DNA of 33,382 bases, taken from Caldimicrobium sp964595655 (GTDB lineage: Bacteria > Desulfobacterota > Thermodesulfobacteria > Thermodesulfobacteriales > Thermodesulfobacteriaceae). Location of the stretch: assembly GCA_964595655.1 (NCBI GenBank), contig CAZQQV010000013.1, forward strand, positions 1-33,382. The letters run 5' to 3'. The notes beneath the pieces were generated by a model. The model was not told where the DNA came from. It did not search any database and saw only the letters and a list, made by a program, of their open reading frames with translations. Made by a program: the position numbers and the translations under genes. Below, piece after piece: positions 7,858-16,293 of the stretch. Numbering within the stretch: position 1 is the stretch's first letter; each line of letters starts with the position of its first letter.

Positions 7858-9051
7858 ATGATAACACTTACTGATTTTTTGGGTTCGGATTTTCCCATAA
7901 TTTACCATTTAACGGTGACAGGAAGGTGCAATGCTAATTGTGTGGGCTGTATAAATAGTCTTATTTATGGAGAGCGGGTCTCCTTTGCAGAAAGGTGGGA
8001 AGATGGCTTTGAAAAAAACATTTCTGCCCTGCGGGTTTTAATGGAAAATTTAGAAAATGGAAAAGTTTTTCTTTCCTTTTATGGAGGCGAGCCCCTTTTA
8101 GCTTTTGATAAACTTATAAAATACTATGAATTTATTCAAAGGGAATTTCCAGAAAAGGGAGTTGAATTTATTCTTTTTACTAATGGAATGCTTCTTGATA
8201 AAGCTTTGAAAGAGAATCCAGATTTTTTTAAAAGTTTAAAATTACTAATTGTTTCTATTGATGGAAAAAAGAGACAGCATGAAAGCGTAAGAAGAGGAAC
8301 AAATCTTGATAAAATCATAGCCAATTTAGAGCTTCTTAAGACGAGGGCTGATGTCAAAGTTTTAATGTGGTCAACCATAAGAGAAGAAATGAGTCTTAAA
8401 GAATGCGTGGAAGAGTTTCTTTTATTAAGAGAAAGGGCTCTTTGTGATTATTTTTTCTGGCATTTAATTGAAGCAGAAAAACCAATAGCCAATTTTAAGG
8501 AATTTCAAAAAAGATATCTTTCAGACCTTGAGGGTCTTTTTCAACTCTTTGAAGAGGGGCTTTTAGATAGGAAGGTTCACCCTTTTCTTCCTATTTGTGA
8601 ACTTTTTTACTTTCTTTTGAAGGGTATAAGGAGAGGTCAAACTGGGTGTGGAGTTGAAAAATTAAGAAATTTTGACATTTTGGCAGGCAGGCTTTTCCCT
8701 TGTGTTGATTTGGGAGAGGAAATTGAAATAAAATTTAATTCAAATGGAAAAAATAAGATCGACTCTTTAGAAGAGGTGAAAAGGGAACTCTTAAATTTAG
8801 TCTCTTATAAAGAAATTTTTGGATGTTTTCAATGTGAAGCGGAATTTTATTGTGGAGGAAGGTGCCCAGTTTTAATTAAAACTTCTCCTGAGAGAGCAAG
8901 GCAATACTGTGAATTAACAAGAGGGATGGTCAGATTTGCCAAAATTAGAGCTGAAAAAGTTAAAAATCTTTTAGAAAAAGCAGGTTTTACTTTAGAAGAT
9001 TTATACTTTCCCTACGGATATCTTGTGCTTTTAACAGATGTTGTGCCTTAA
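7858..9051 (+). CDS. Radical SAM/SPASM domain protein, substrate unknown
   Basis: 397 residues. The radical SAM cluster motif is CNANCVGC at about 23-30 (C-x3-C-x2-C), followed by the glycine-rich SAM contact FYGGEPLL (about 74-81) and TNGMLL. The C-terminal third is a SPASM domain: CGVEKLRNFDILAGRLFPC, then CFQC, YCGGRC and a final Cys in RQYCEL, the standard set for two auxiliary 4Fe-4S clusters. SPASM enzymes mature ribosomal peptides or activate sulfatases and dehydrogenases. No precursor peptide or partner enzyme lies beside it; the neighbours are a pseudogene and dnaG. It has its own promoter and appears monocistronic. It does not look like AhbC or AhbD to me, though the heme pathway gene ahbAB is nearby. 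Confidence 0.85.
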   Translation: MITLTDFLGSDFPIIYHLTVTGRCNANCVGCINSLIYGERVSFAERWEDGFEKNISALRVLMENLENGKVFLSFYGGEPLLAFDKLIKYYEFIQREFPEKGVEFILFTNGMLLDKALKENPDFFKSLKLLIVSIDGKKRQHESVRRGTNLDKIIANLELLKTRADVKVLMWSTIREEMSLKECVEEFLLLRERALCDYFFWHLIEAEKPIANFKEFQKRYLSDLEGLFQLFEEGLLDRKVHPFLPICELFYFLLKGIRRGQTGCGVEKLRNFDILAGRLFPCVDLGEEIEIKFNSNGKNKIDSLEEVKRELLNLVSYKEIFGCFQCEAEFYCGGRCPVLIKTSPERARQYCELTRGMVRFAKIRAEKVKNLLEKAGFTLEDLYFPYGYLVLLTDVVP

Positions 9052-9145
9052 GAAAATCTCATAACCTTTCATTTCACCACTTTTCATTTTCTTTTTATGA
9101 CGCAGGGGCATTTTGAAAGAGTTTGGTAATAGGGTAGACAAAGCC

Positions 9146-9173
9146 TTGACCTTTTGAAATCCTGTGTTATTAA
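9146..9173 (+). promoter_or_regulatory. Sigma-70-type promoter of the dnaG-rpoD operon
   Basis: TTGACC at 9146-9151, a 16-nt spacer and TATTAA at 9168-9173, 26 bases ahead of the dnaG ATG. The dnaG start has no clear Shine-Dalgarno. Confidence 0.5.
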
Positions 9174-9199
9174 GTAAGGGATAAAACTTCCTTTTTCCT

Positions 9200-10930
9200 A
9201 TGGCTATAGACCTTCTTGAAGAAGTTAGAAATCGTTACGAGATCGTAAGCTTTATTTCTCAATTTGTAAAACTCAAAAAGGTTGGAAGAAACTATGTGGG
9301 GCTTTGTCCCTTTCATAGCGAACGAACTCCATCTTTTACCGTTAGTCCTGAAAAACAGATCTTTAAGTGTTTTGGTTGTGGGGCTGCTGGAGATGTAGTT
9401 ACCTTTTACATGAGATACCGTGGCCTTGAGTTCAAGGAGGCCCTTCTTGAGCTTGCTGAGAGGGCTGGAATTAAGATTGATAAAGGATATTTCTCGGCTA
9501 AACAAAGGGAAAGGGATCTCATTGAAATAAATTTTAAAGTTGCCAAACTTTATCAACACTTTTTATGGAATCATCCATCTGGAGAAAGGGCAAGGAATTA
9601 TTTAAAGGAAAGAGAGATAAGTAAAGAGACTGCTGAACACTTTTACCTTGGATATGCTCCCTCAGAGGGAAGGGTTCTTGCAAGTTTATTGAGGGCTCAA
9701 AATATTCCCCTTGAACTTGCCGTTGAAGCTGGGCTCTTGAAAAAGGGTGAAGATGGCTCCTATTTAGATCTCTTTAGAGACCGCTTAATTTTTCCTATTT
9801 TCAATGAAAGAGGAGAATGTGTGGGCTTTGGTGGAAGAACCCTTGATCCCCAGGGAGAACCAAAGTATCTCAACTCGCCAGAAAGTAAGGTCTTTAAAAA
9901 AGGTGAAACTCTCTATGGACTGTTTCAAAGCAAAGAGGAAATAAAAACAAAGGGAGAGGTATTCCTTGTTGAAGGTTATTTCGATTATTTGTCTCTATGG
10001 GAGAAGGGGATAAGAAATGTGGTTGCTACCTGTGGAACGGCTTTAACGGAAAATCATCTGAAAAAATTAAAACCTCTTGCAGAGGAATGGTATATTTTAT
10101 ATGATGGGGATGAGGCCGGCAAAAAAGCTGCCTTAAGGGCCATGTCTTTAATTATAAAAGAGGGTTTTTTACCCAAAATCATTCTCCTTCCTGAAGGGCA
10201 AGACCCCGATTCTTTTGCAAGGAGCTATAAGGGCAATAATTTGGCTGAAGACTTAAAGAAGAATTCCCTTACCTCCACAAAATTCATATGGGAGTTTTAC
10301 AAAGGGGAATATTTAAAATCTCCCACTAAGGTCTTTCGGGAAGTTATCGAGCTTTTAAAGGGTATCTCCGATCCCCTGCTTTTAAGGGATATTTCTCGGG
10401 ATCTTTCTTTTTATTTTAATGTAAGTGAAACAGAAATTGAGCGAAAACTTAAAGGAGAAAGGAAAGAAGAAATAACAAAAGAAAATATTCCTTTCTATTG
10501 TGGTGAAGAAATAGATAGAGAAGAATGTTATATGAGAATTATTGCACAATACCTTGTGAATTTTCCAGAAGATTTTCCTCTTTTAGAGAAAGCAGGGCTT
10601 ACTAAATTGATTGAGGAAAATTCAGAAAAGCCCTTTCACAGATTGGTAAAGAATTTTATGGAATTGCAGAAAGAAGGAGTCTTCCTTTTTGAAGTGGTTG
10701 ATCCCTCTCTTCAAGAAATTTTAAGTGATTTACTTTTTTCACCGCCCTTTGAAAATAGGGAGGAAGTTCTAAAGGATATAATTCGCTTTATTGGTATAGA
10801 AATCAAAAAAAGAGAAATTAAAAAACTTGTGGAAGGTTTAAAAATTATTGAAAAATCTGGGAAAAAAGAGGAAATTGAAAATTATTTATATAAACTCAAA
10901 GGAACTATTTGTAATAAAGAAATCTATTAA
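9200..10930 (+). CDS. dnaG: DNA primase DnaG
   Basis: 576 residues, normal length for bacterial primase, which makes RNA primers at the replication fork. The N-terminal CHC2 zinc finger has Cys36, His39, Cys57 and Cys60 (CPFH and CFGC). The catalytic core follows, with YLNSPES and the Toprim motifs: Glu258 in VEGYFD and the Asp pair in YDGDEAGKKA (302, 304). The last about 130 residues match the helicase-interacting DnaB-binding region in position and composition. It is followed directly by rpoD, the familiar macromolecular-synthesis arrangement; rpsU is absent here. Confidence 0.97.
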   Translation: MAIDLLEEVRNRYEIVSFISQFVKLKKVGRNYVGLCPFHSERTPSFTVSPEKQIFKCFGCGAAGDVVTFYMRYRGLEFKEALLELAERAGIKIDKGYFSAKQRERDLIEINFKVAKLYQHFLWNHPSGERARNYLKEREISKETAEHFYLGYAPSEGRVLASLLRAQNIPLELAVEAGLLKKGEDGSYLDLFRDRLIFPIFNERGECVGFGGRTLDPQGEPKYLNSPESKVFKKGETLYGLFQSKEEIKTKGEVFLVEGYFDYLSLWEKGIRNVVATCGTALTENHLKKLKPLAEEWYILYDGDEAGKKAALRAMSLIIKEGFLPKIILLPEGQDPDSFARSYKGNNLAEDLKKNSLTSTKFIWEFYKGEYLKSPTKVFREVIELLKGISDPLLLRDISRDLSFYFNVSETEIERKLKGERKEEITKENIPFYCGEEIDREECYMRIIAQYLVNFPEDFPLLEKAGLTKLIEENSEKPFHRLVKNFMELQKEGVFLFEVVDPSLQEILSDLLFSPPFENREEVLKDIIRFIGIEIKKREIKKLVEGLKIIEKSGKKEEIENYLYKLKGTICNKEIY

Positions 10931-10961
10931 AGGAGTCAATAAAAAATTGCAGGAGGTGATT

Positions 10962-12497
10962 ATGAGCCTCCCCAATAAAAAAGGATGTTTTTTTGAAGAA
11001 GAATTTTTAATGGAGGAATATGGGGAGACTTTTTTAGAGGAAGAAGAGGAAAAACAATTTAAAACAGAGGATTCTTTACGAATATACTTAAATGAGGTCT
11101 TTAATCATAAACTTTTAACACGGGAAGATGAGATTCGAATAGGAAAGACTATTGAAGAAAATGAAAAAGCTATTTTAAAAGAATGTTTAGATTATATAAC
11201 TCAGATAATGAAATTTTACAGCTTATTAGTAAATGCAGAAAAAGGAAACAAATATTCGAAATATTTCAAAGATTATGAAATTCTTGAAAGAAACAAAGAG
11301 AAAAAGACAGAATGGATTCAGGATTTAAAAAGATCTATATTGAGTTTGTTAGAGGAAGAGTCTGAAAATAATAAAAATAAGGAAAAGAAAGTAAGTGAAA
11401 TTCTTGAACTTTTATATGAAGTTAGGCCAACCAAAGAGCTTCTCGAAGAATTAAGTTGCGAAATTCTTGAAGCCAAAAAATTGATAGATGATTTTTCTTT
11501 ATTAAAAAATAGGTTTTCTCAAAATTATAAAAAATTCAATATAGATTTTGAAAGTATATTAAGCCTCAATGGGAAAAAGGGGAAAAGTAAAAAGTATTTA
11601 GATCTGCAGCGGGAGATTGAGAATAATGGAGAGCTTCGCCAATTATTTTTTGAGGGAGAAAGGATTAAAAGGAAACTTGATCTGATTTTGGAGTATTTTG
11701 GAGAGAGCCCTGAAAAACTTAAAAATTCAGCAGAAAAAATTGAACAGGCCTTTAAAAATATCAAAAAGGCTAAAGAAGAATTAGTAAATTCAAATCTGAG
11801 ATTAATTATTTCCATTGCAAGAAAATATGCTCCTAAGGGGGTTCTTCTTGCAGATTTGATTCAGGAGGGAAACATCGGTTTACTTAAGGCAGTTGAAAAG
11901 TTTGATTATCGAAAGGGATTTAAATTTTCCACTTATGCTACTTGGTGGATACGACAAAATATAAGCAGATATCTTGCAGAAAACACAAGAACAATAAGAG
12001 TTCCTGTGCATATAATTGAGGCTATTTACAAAATTAGCAAAATAGTTTATACCAAGTTTTATCAAGAATATGGAAGGGAGCCAACTTTAGAAGAACTTTC
12101 CAAGGAAACGGGATTATCTGTGGAAAGGTTAAATTACATTTTTAAGGTTATGAAACAGCCCATATCTTTAGAAACCACAATAGGAGAGGATGAAGACACA
12201 ACTCTTAAAGATTTTATTGAAGACAACAGCATCCTCAAACCCGAAGAGGTGACCTTTAATTTGGCATTATCAGAAAAAATAAGAGAGCTTTTGAAAACCC
12301 TTTCTGCTCGAGAAGAAAAGATAATAAGACTGAGGTTTGGAATTGGTGAGAAAGAGGCTTATACCCTTGAAGAGGTGGGCAAAAAATTCGGGATTACCAA
12401 AGAGAGAATCAGACAGATAGAGGGGCACGCCTTAAGGAAATTGAAGCATCCTAATCGTTTAAAACTTCTTAAAAATTTCCTCTATTATGGTTCTTGA
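10962..12497 (+). CDS. rpoD: Primary RNA polymerase sigma factor RpoD (sigma-70)
   Basis: 511 residues from ATG 10962, chosen because AGGAGGTGAT lies immediately upstream (10951-10960); the longer open frame begins inside dnaG. Region 1.2 is at about 36-66. A lysine/glutamate-rich non-conserved region follows (about 70-270). Regions 2.1-2.4 lie at about 276-350, with DLIQEGNIGLLKAVEKFD and the -10 reading helix TYATWWIRQNISR. Region 3 starts RVPVHI, and region 4.2 has the helix-turn-helix YTLEEVGKKFGITKERIRQI (about 467-486). The complete region 2-4 set with the 1.2-to-2 insert marks a housekeeping sigma factor, consistent with the TTGACA/TATAAT-like promoters in this window. It overlaps ahbAB by 11 bases. 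Confidence 0.96.
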   Translation: MSLPNKKGCFFEEEFLMEEYGETFLEEEEEKQFKTEDSLRIYLNEVFNHKLLTREDEIRIGKTIEENEKAILKECLDYITQIMKFYSLLVNAEKGNKYSKYFKDYEILERNKEKKTEWIQDLKRSILSLLEEESENNKNKEKKVSEILELLYEVRPTKELLEELSCEILEAKKLIDDFSLLKNRFSQNYKKFNIDFESILSLNGKKGKSKKYLDLQREIENNGELRQLFFEGERIKRKLDLILEYFGESPEKLKNSAEKIEQAFKNIKKAKEELVNSNLRLIISIARKYAPKGVLLADLIQEGNIGLLKAVEKFDYRKGFKFSTYATWWIRQNISRYLAENTRTIRVPVHIIEAIYKISKIVYTKFYQEYGREPTLEELSKETGLSVERLNYIFKVMKQPISLETTIGEDEDTTLKDFIEDNSILKPEEVTFNLALSEKIRELLKTLSAREEKIIRLRFGIGEKEAYTLEEVGKKFGITKERIRQIEGHALRKLKHPNRLKLLKNFLYYGS

Positions 12498-13464
12498 AAA
12501 AGAGCTTGAGAAGAACTTAATAAGGCTACTTCAAAGGGAATTTCCCTTAGTTTCAAGACCCTTTAAAGTAATTGCTGATAAACTAAATACTAAAGAAGAT
12601 AAAATCATTGAAATTTTGAGGGAATGGCAGAAGGAGGGAAGGCTTCGTCAAATTTCAGCCATCTTTAATCCCTCCTTTTTTGGGCACACCTCTTCCCTCT
12701 TTGCCTTTAAAGTATCAGAGGAAAATCTCTCAAATGCTATAGAGGTAATAAATGCCCATCCAGGGGTGAGTCATAATTATTTGAGGGATCATGCTTACAA
12801 TCTTTGGTTTACCCTTGTTGTTCCTCCAGGAAAAGATTTGCTTGGTGAGGCCTTTGAGCTTTTTAAAAAAAGTAAGGCTGAGGATTTCCTCTATCTTCCG
12901 ATTTTAAGGGTCTTTAAAATAGCAGCTATTTTTCACCTTGGTGAAGATGAAGAATCCTTAAAAGATGAGGAGGTTTTTCTAAACTCAGACGCAAGGGTTA
13001 GCTTTAATTTTACTGATCGCGATAGAGACTTTGTTAAGATTCTTCAGGGGCCTCTTCCTCTTACAAGTGAGCCTTTTAAAGAGTTAGCGAAAAATCTTTC
13101 TTGCAAAGAAGAGGAGATTTTTGAGTGGCTTTCAACTATGAAGAGAAAGGGTGCTCTAAGAAGATATGCTGGCCTTTTTAAACATCAAAAATTGGGATTA
13201 AAAAAGAATGTAATGGTTGCCTGGCAAGTGCCAGATGAAAGAATTGAAGAGATAGGAAAGGCTCTGGCTAAGTATCCCTTTATAACTCATTGTTATTTGA
13301 GAAAATCCTATTCTCACTGGCCTTTTAATATTTATACCATGTGCCATTTCAAGGAAAAAGAAAAAATTGAGGAAGTGGCTGAAGAAATTAACCTAAGAGA
13401 TTATATTGCCCTTAGAACTCTTAAGGAGTTAAAGAAGGTAAGGTTACAGCTTTTTTATAATTAG
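12487..13464 (+). CDS. ahbAB: Fused siroheme decarboxylase AhbA-AhbB
   Basis: 325 residues made of two Lrp/AsnC-like units of about 160 each. Each has an N-terminal helix-turn-helix and a C-terminal ligand-binding fold. Unit 1 has HPGVSHNYLRDHAYNLWFTL (about 91-110), the AhbA pattern. Unit 2 has RRYAGLFKHQKLGLKKNVMV (225-244) and THCYLRKSYSHWPFNIYTM (about 267-285), the AhbB pattern. Together these convert siroheme to 12,18-didecarboxysiroheme, the first step of the alternative heme route that continues through AhbC and AhbD. The two subunits are usually separate genes; here they are one chain with a linker around 155-175. It overlaps the rpoD end by 11 bases and ends 4 bases into the convergent permease gene. 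A purely regulatory AsnC protein is unlikely given the motifs. Confidence 0.88.
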   Translation: MVLEKELEKNLIRLLQREFPLVSRPFKVIADKLNTKEDKIIEILREWQKEGRLRQISAIFNPSFFGHTSSLFAFKVSEENLSNAIEVINAHPGVSHNYLRDHAYNLWFTLVVPPGKDLLGEAFELFKKSKAEDFLYLPILRVFKIAAIFHLGEDEESLKDEEVFLNSDARVSFNFTDRDRDFVKILQGPLPLTSEPFKELAKNLSCKEEEIFEWLSTMKRKGALRRYAGLFKHQKLGLKKNVMVAWQVPDERIEEIGKALAKYPFITHCYLRKSYSHWPFNIYTMCHFKEKEKIEEVAEEINLRDYIALRTLKELKKVRLQLFYN

Positions 13465-14336
13465 GCTTTAAAATATTGATAAATATATTGAAAAGATATA
13501 TAAAGAAGAATTACGGTTAAAATTAGACGTATCAATTTTTGAGGAAATTTTTTTTGAAACTTAGCCCCAAAATATAGCCCAATTGTTCCACCAAGACCAA
13601 AAAGAAAACCAAGCAAAAAATCCGGGCCATTTCCACCAAGGGTGTATATTATTACTCCGAGTATGGAAGTAAGAAAGGTCCCAAAGAGGGTAGCTCCTGC
13701 AAAGACATAAGGAGGAAGATGGAAAAAGGCCAATAAAATAGGGGCCATAACAGCTCCTCCACCAATTCCATATATTCCCCCAACCACCCCAATAACGAGA
13801 GCAAGAAGTATAATAAGAAGAGTGTTAAGGGTATAAATTTCTTCTCCATATTCAAAGGTGAGTTTTCGGATATTAAAAGTTAGGGTTTTAGGCGGTTCAG
13901 GAGAAAAGGCTACATCTTTTGGAGGAAAAAAGAGATCATAAACGAGTTTAATCCCTATAAAAAGAAGGACTCCTCCTACTAAAAGTTTAAAATTTTTCAA
14001 TTCTTTGAAATAGGTTACTCTTAGAAAATAACCTATGACTACTCCTGGAAAAGTCCCTAAGGTAATTAGGAGTGTTAAAGGGTAATATAAGCGTTTTTCT
14101 TTCCAATATCTATAGACACCACTTGGGATGGCGAAAACATTATAAAGATGATTGGTTGCGCTCACTGAGGGTGAGGTAAAACCAAGCACACTAACTTGAA
14201 AGGGCAAAAGCAAAAAGGCACCGCTAACTCCTCCTGTTGCACAAAAAAAGGAAAGAATTAAAGAGAAGAGAGGTGGTAAAAAGAGATAAGTTTTAATTTT
14301 GGCAAAAGGAAATTCGATTAGCAAAAAATCAAGCAT
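13461..14336 (-). CDS. TauE/SafE-family membrane permease (sulfite/anion exporter-like)
   Basis: 291 residues, mostly hydrophobic, with about eight membrane segments in two halves. The hallmark glycine-rich motifs are present: FFCATGGVSGAFLLLPF near the N-terminus and VGGIYGIGGGAVMAPILL in the second half, both typical of TauE/SafE (DUF81) proteins. A soluble loop at about 125-160 separates the halves. The family exports sulfite, sulfoacetate or other sulfur anions, or takes up organosulfonates; the substrate here is unknown. It lies 4 bases after the M48 gene in the same operon. Its stop overlaps that of ahbAB (TTAG at 13461-13464). Confidence 0.88.
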   Translation of the reverse strand: MLDFLLIEFPFAKIKTYLFLPPLFSLILSFFCATGGVSGAFLLLPFQVSVLGFTSPSVSATNHLYNVFAIPSGVYRYWKEKRLYYPLTLLITLGTFPGVVIGYFLRVTYFKELKNFKLLVGGVLLFIGIKLVYDLFFPPKDVAFSPEPPKTLTFNIRKLTFEYGEEIYTLNTLLIILLALVIGVVGGIYGIGGGAVMAPILLAFFHLPPYVFAGATLFGTFLTSILGVIIYTLGGNGPDFLLGFLFGLGGTIGLYFGAKFQKKFPQKLIRLILTVILLYISFQYIYQYFKA

Positions 14337-14340
14337 TTAG

Positions 14341-15603
14341 TTATTTTAGGCGTTGATATCTTCTATAACAATCTGGATACCAGGGTGCATTTTTTGGACC
14401 AATTTCTAAGGCCGTTTTATAATTTTCAAGGGCTTTTGCATAATTTTGAATATTTTCATAATTTCTTCCAAGGTAATAATAAGTGGAGCCCTCAAAGGGA
14501 ATGAGAGTTTTTGCCTTTTCCAAATAGTTGAGAGAGGCTTTATAATTACCTGTATTAAATTCTGAAAGACCAGCTAAATAATATCCAGAGAAAAGATTAG
14601 GGTTATAATTTATGATTTTAAGGGCGTATTCTCTGGCAGCCAAATAATTTCCTTCCTTCATTTTTAGACGAGAAAGATAGAGAAGGGCAGGGATGTTTTT
14701 GGGATAGAGCTCAAGGGCCTTTAAAAAATGGCTTTCAGCCTTTGAATAATTTTTATCTTTTAAGGCCTCTTTTCCTCTTTTAACCTCTTCAAAGGAGGGA
14801 GATGTGGATTTCAGACGGGCTAAAACCTTTTCAAAAGAGGAAGTATTCTTGATAAAAGCACCTGTGGGATTGATTTTTTTCAAATTTTCTTTCCATTCTT
14901 TAATTCTTGTATCTGGAAGAGGGTGAGTAGAAAGCCATTCAGGCGGTCTTGACTTTTCCATGGCTTTAAAGCGTTCAAAGACCTTTAGCATACCTTCAGG
15001 AGAATAACCAGATTTAACAAGTAGTAAAAACCCGGTTTCATCTGCCTCTTTTTCCTGATCTCTGCTGAATTTAAGAGTTAGCAGACCTGTTGAGATTTGG
15101 GCTAACTGAAAGAGAAGCTCTCCGCTTAAATTTTGTGGCAAAAAAAGCGACCCAACCTGTAAAAGAAGGTTTAGGGCAAATTGTTTTTCCACGAAACGAA
15201 CATGATGCCTTCTTTCAATGTGGCCTATTTCGTGGGCAAGAATTCCCGCAAGCTCACTTTCACTTTCAATGGTAAGAAAGATCCCCCGAGTTATAACCAC
15301 AGGCCCACCAGGTAAAGCAAAGGCATTTACCACATCAGAATTAACTAAATAAAACTGATAGGGCATTTTTCTTACAGCATTTTGAGCCAATCTCTTGCCA
15401 AGATTCTGGAGATATATCTGTACTTCCTCTTCTGGATACAAACCCTCAAATTCCTCAAGTGAGACCGGTAGATAAAACTTTCCAAGCTCAATTTCTTTTT
15501 CCTGAGAAATAAGAGTTATAAAGCCATTGCTTTGCTGGGTACAACATGTTAAAAAAGAAAAAAATAAAAGAAAGATAATCAGAGTCCAAATTTTATGTTT
15601 CAT
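14341..15603 (-). CDS. M48 metalloprotease with TPR repeats, BepA-like lipoprotein
   Basis: 420 residues from ATG 15603; a longer frame starting with TTG would overlap the promoter and hide the signal peptide. The N-terminus is a lipoprotein-type signal with FLTCC, lipidation probably at Cys20 or 21 (the lipobox is non-standard). The zinc site is HEIGH at 124-128 with Glu184 in EKEAD. His227 in THPLPDTR matches the regulatory histidine of BepA (YfgC). Residues about 285-420 are TPR repeats with the usual Ala/Tyr/Leu/Gly pattern. BepA-type proteins assemble or degrade outer-membrane proteins such as LptD in the periplasm. It is transcribed with the TauE/SafE gene and is divergent from speD. 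Confidence 0.9.
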   Translation of the reverse strand: MKHKIWTLIIFLLFFSFLTCCTQQSNGFITLISQEKEIELGKFYLPVSLEEFEGLYPEEEVQIYLQNLGKRLAQNAVRKMPYQFYLVNSDVVNAFALPGGPVVITRGIFLTIESESELAGILAHEIGHIERRHHVRFVEKQFALNLLLQVGSLFLPQNLSGELLFQLAQISTGLLTLKFSRDQEKEADETGFLLLVKSGYSPEGMLKVFERFKAMEKSRPPEWLSTHPLPDTRIKEWKENLKKINPTGAFIKNTSSFEKVLARLKSTSPSFEEVKRGKEALKDKNYSKAESHFLKALELYPKNIPALLYLSRLKMKEGNYLAAREYALKIINYNPNLFSGYYLAGLSEFNTGNYKASLNYLEKAKTLIPFEGSTYYYLGRNYENIQNYAKALENYKTALEIGPKNAPWYPDCYRRYQRLK

Positions 15604-15625
15604 AGGTTGGGATTTTAATAAGATT

Positions 15626-15654
15626 TGATAAAAAGTAAAGATATAAGGTGTCAA
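15626..15654 (-). promoter_or_regulatory. Sigma-70-type promoter of the M48-TauE operon
   Basis: On the minus strand, TTGACA (15654-15649), a 17-nt spacer and TTATCA (15631-15626), 22 bases before the M48 ATG. Confidence 0.45.
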
Positions 15655-15764
15655 AGGTTTTATTTGGGAAAAAAAATTTGAAATTTTGAAAGAAATAGCT
15701 ATGTTAAAATGAAAATTCAGATTGATTCAGGCTAAATTTGGATGCTTAAAAATAATTAAGGCTC

Positions 15765-15792
15765 TTGACAAATGAAATTTATGATATATTTT
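15765..15792 (+). promoter_or_regulatory. Sigma-70-type promoter of the speD operon
   Basis: TTGACA at 15765-15770, a 16-nt spacer and TATTTT at 15787-15792. Transcription would begin at about 15799, right at a short hairpin. Confidence 0.5.
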
Positions 15793-15799
15793 ATAGCCC

Positions 15800-15813
15800 G
15801 TCCTCAAGAGGAC
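15800..15813 (+). repeat. Inverted repeat at the predicted 5' end of speD mRNA
   Basis: GTCCT and AGGAC flank the tetraloop CAAG. The stem sits at the predicted transcript start, 24 bases before the speD start codon, and leaves the GGGGGTGGGAGAG ribosome region free. It may stabilise the 5' end; nothing shows ligand control. Confidence 0.4.
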
Positions 15814-15836
15814 TATATTTTCAGGGGGTGGGAGAG

Positions 15837-16283
15837 ATGAAAAACACTGAAAAAATGGAATTTGGATTTGGTCAGCATCTTATTCTTGATGGATATGGAG
15901 CAAATCGAGAAAAATTAATGGATCTTGATTTTATTTATAATTTTTTGAATAAATATCCCGAAGACATAGAGATGACCAAAATTATGCCCCCTTATGTTTT
16001 TAAATATTATGCTCCCAATCCTGAAGACTGGGGAATTTCCGGGTTTGTTATAATTGCCGAAAGTCATATCAGTATTCATACTTTTCCTGAAAAGCTTTAT
16101 CTCAGTGTGGATATCTTTTCCTGCAAGCCCTTTAATGTCGATAAAGCTATTCAGGACATTACTGAAATGTTTGAAATAAAGAAAAGCGAAATAAGGCTTC
16201 TTGACAGAGGTCTTGAATTTCCCCGTTCCATAAGAGCTGTTGAAAATTTTATCCGCTTTGAAAGGAAAAATCTTCTCTTTTAA
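15837..16283 (+). CDS. speD: S-adenosylmethionine decarboxylase proenzyme (pyruvoyl type)
   Basis: 148 residues from ATG 15837, preceded by a purine-rich GGGGGTGGGAGAG site; an upstream in-frame TTG falls in the -35 box. The self-cleavage site is Glu75-Ser76 in AESHISIHTFPE, giving a beta chain and a pyruvoyl alpha chain. Catalytic His81 and Cys96 (FSCK) keep the spacing of the Thermotoga enzyme (Ser63, His68, Cys83). It supplies decarboxylated SAM as the aminopropyl donor for spermidine. It is somewhat longer than the about 120-130-residue class-1b enzymes, through about 12 extra N-terminal residues. It is paired with the ureohydrolase speB 10 bases downstream. Some SpeD homologues are arginine or ornithine decarboxylases, which cannot be excluded here. 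Confidence 0.92.
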   Translation: MKNTEKMEFGFGQHLILDGYGANREKLMDLDFIYNFLNKYPEDIEMTKIMPPYVFKYYAPNPEDWGISGFVIIAESHISIHTFPEKLYLSVDIFSCKPFNVDKAIQDITEMFEIKKSEIRLLDRGLEFPRSIRAVENFIRFERKNLLF

Positions 16284-16293
16284 ACTTTAGAAG

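Noticed and set aside
9094..9126. Ten-codon frame MTQGHFERVW after the radical SAM gene, considered as a precursor peptide
   Set aside because: No ribosome site, no core-like or leader-like composition, too short to judge.
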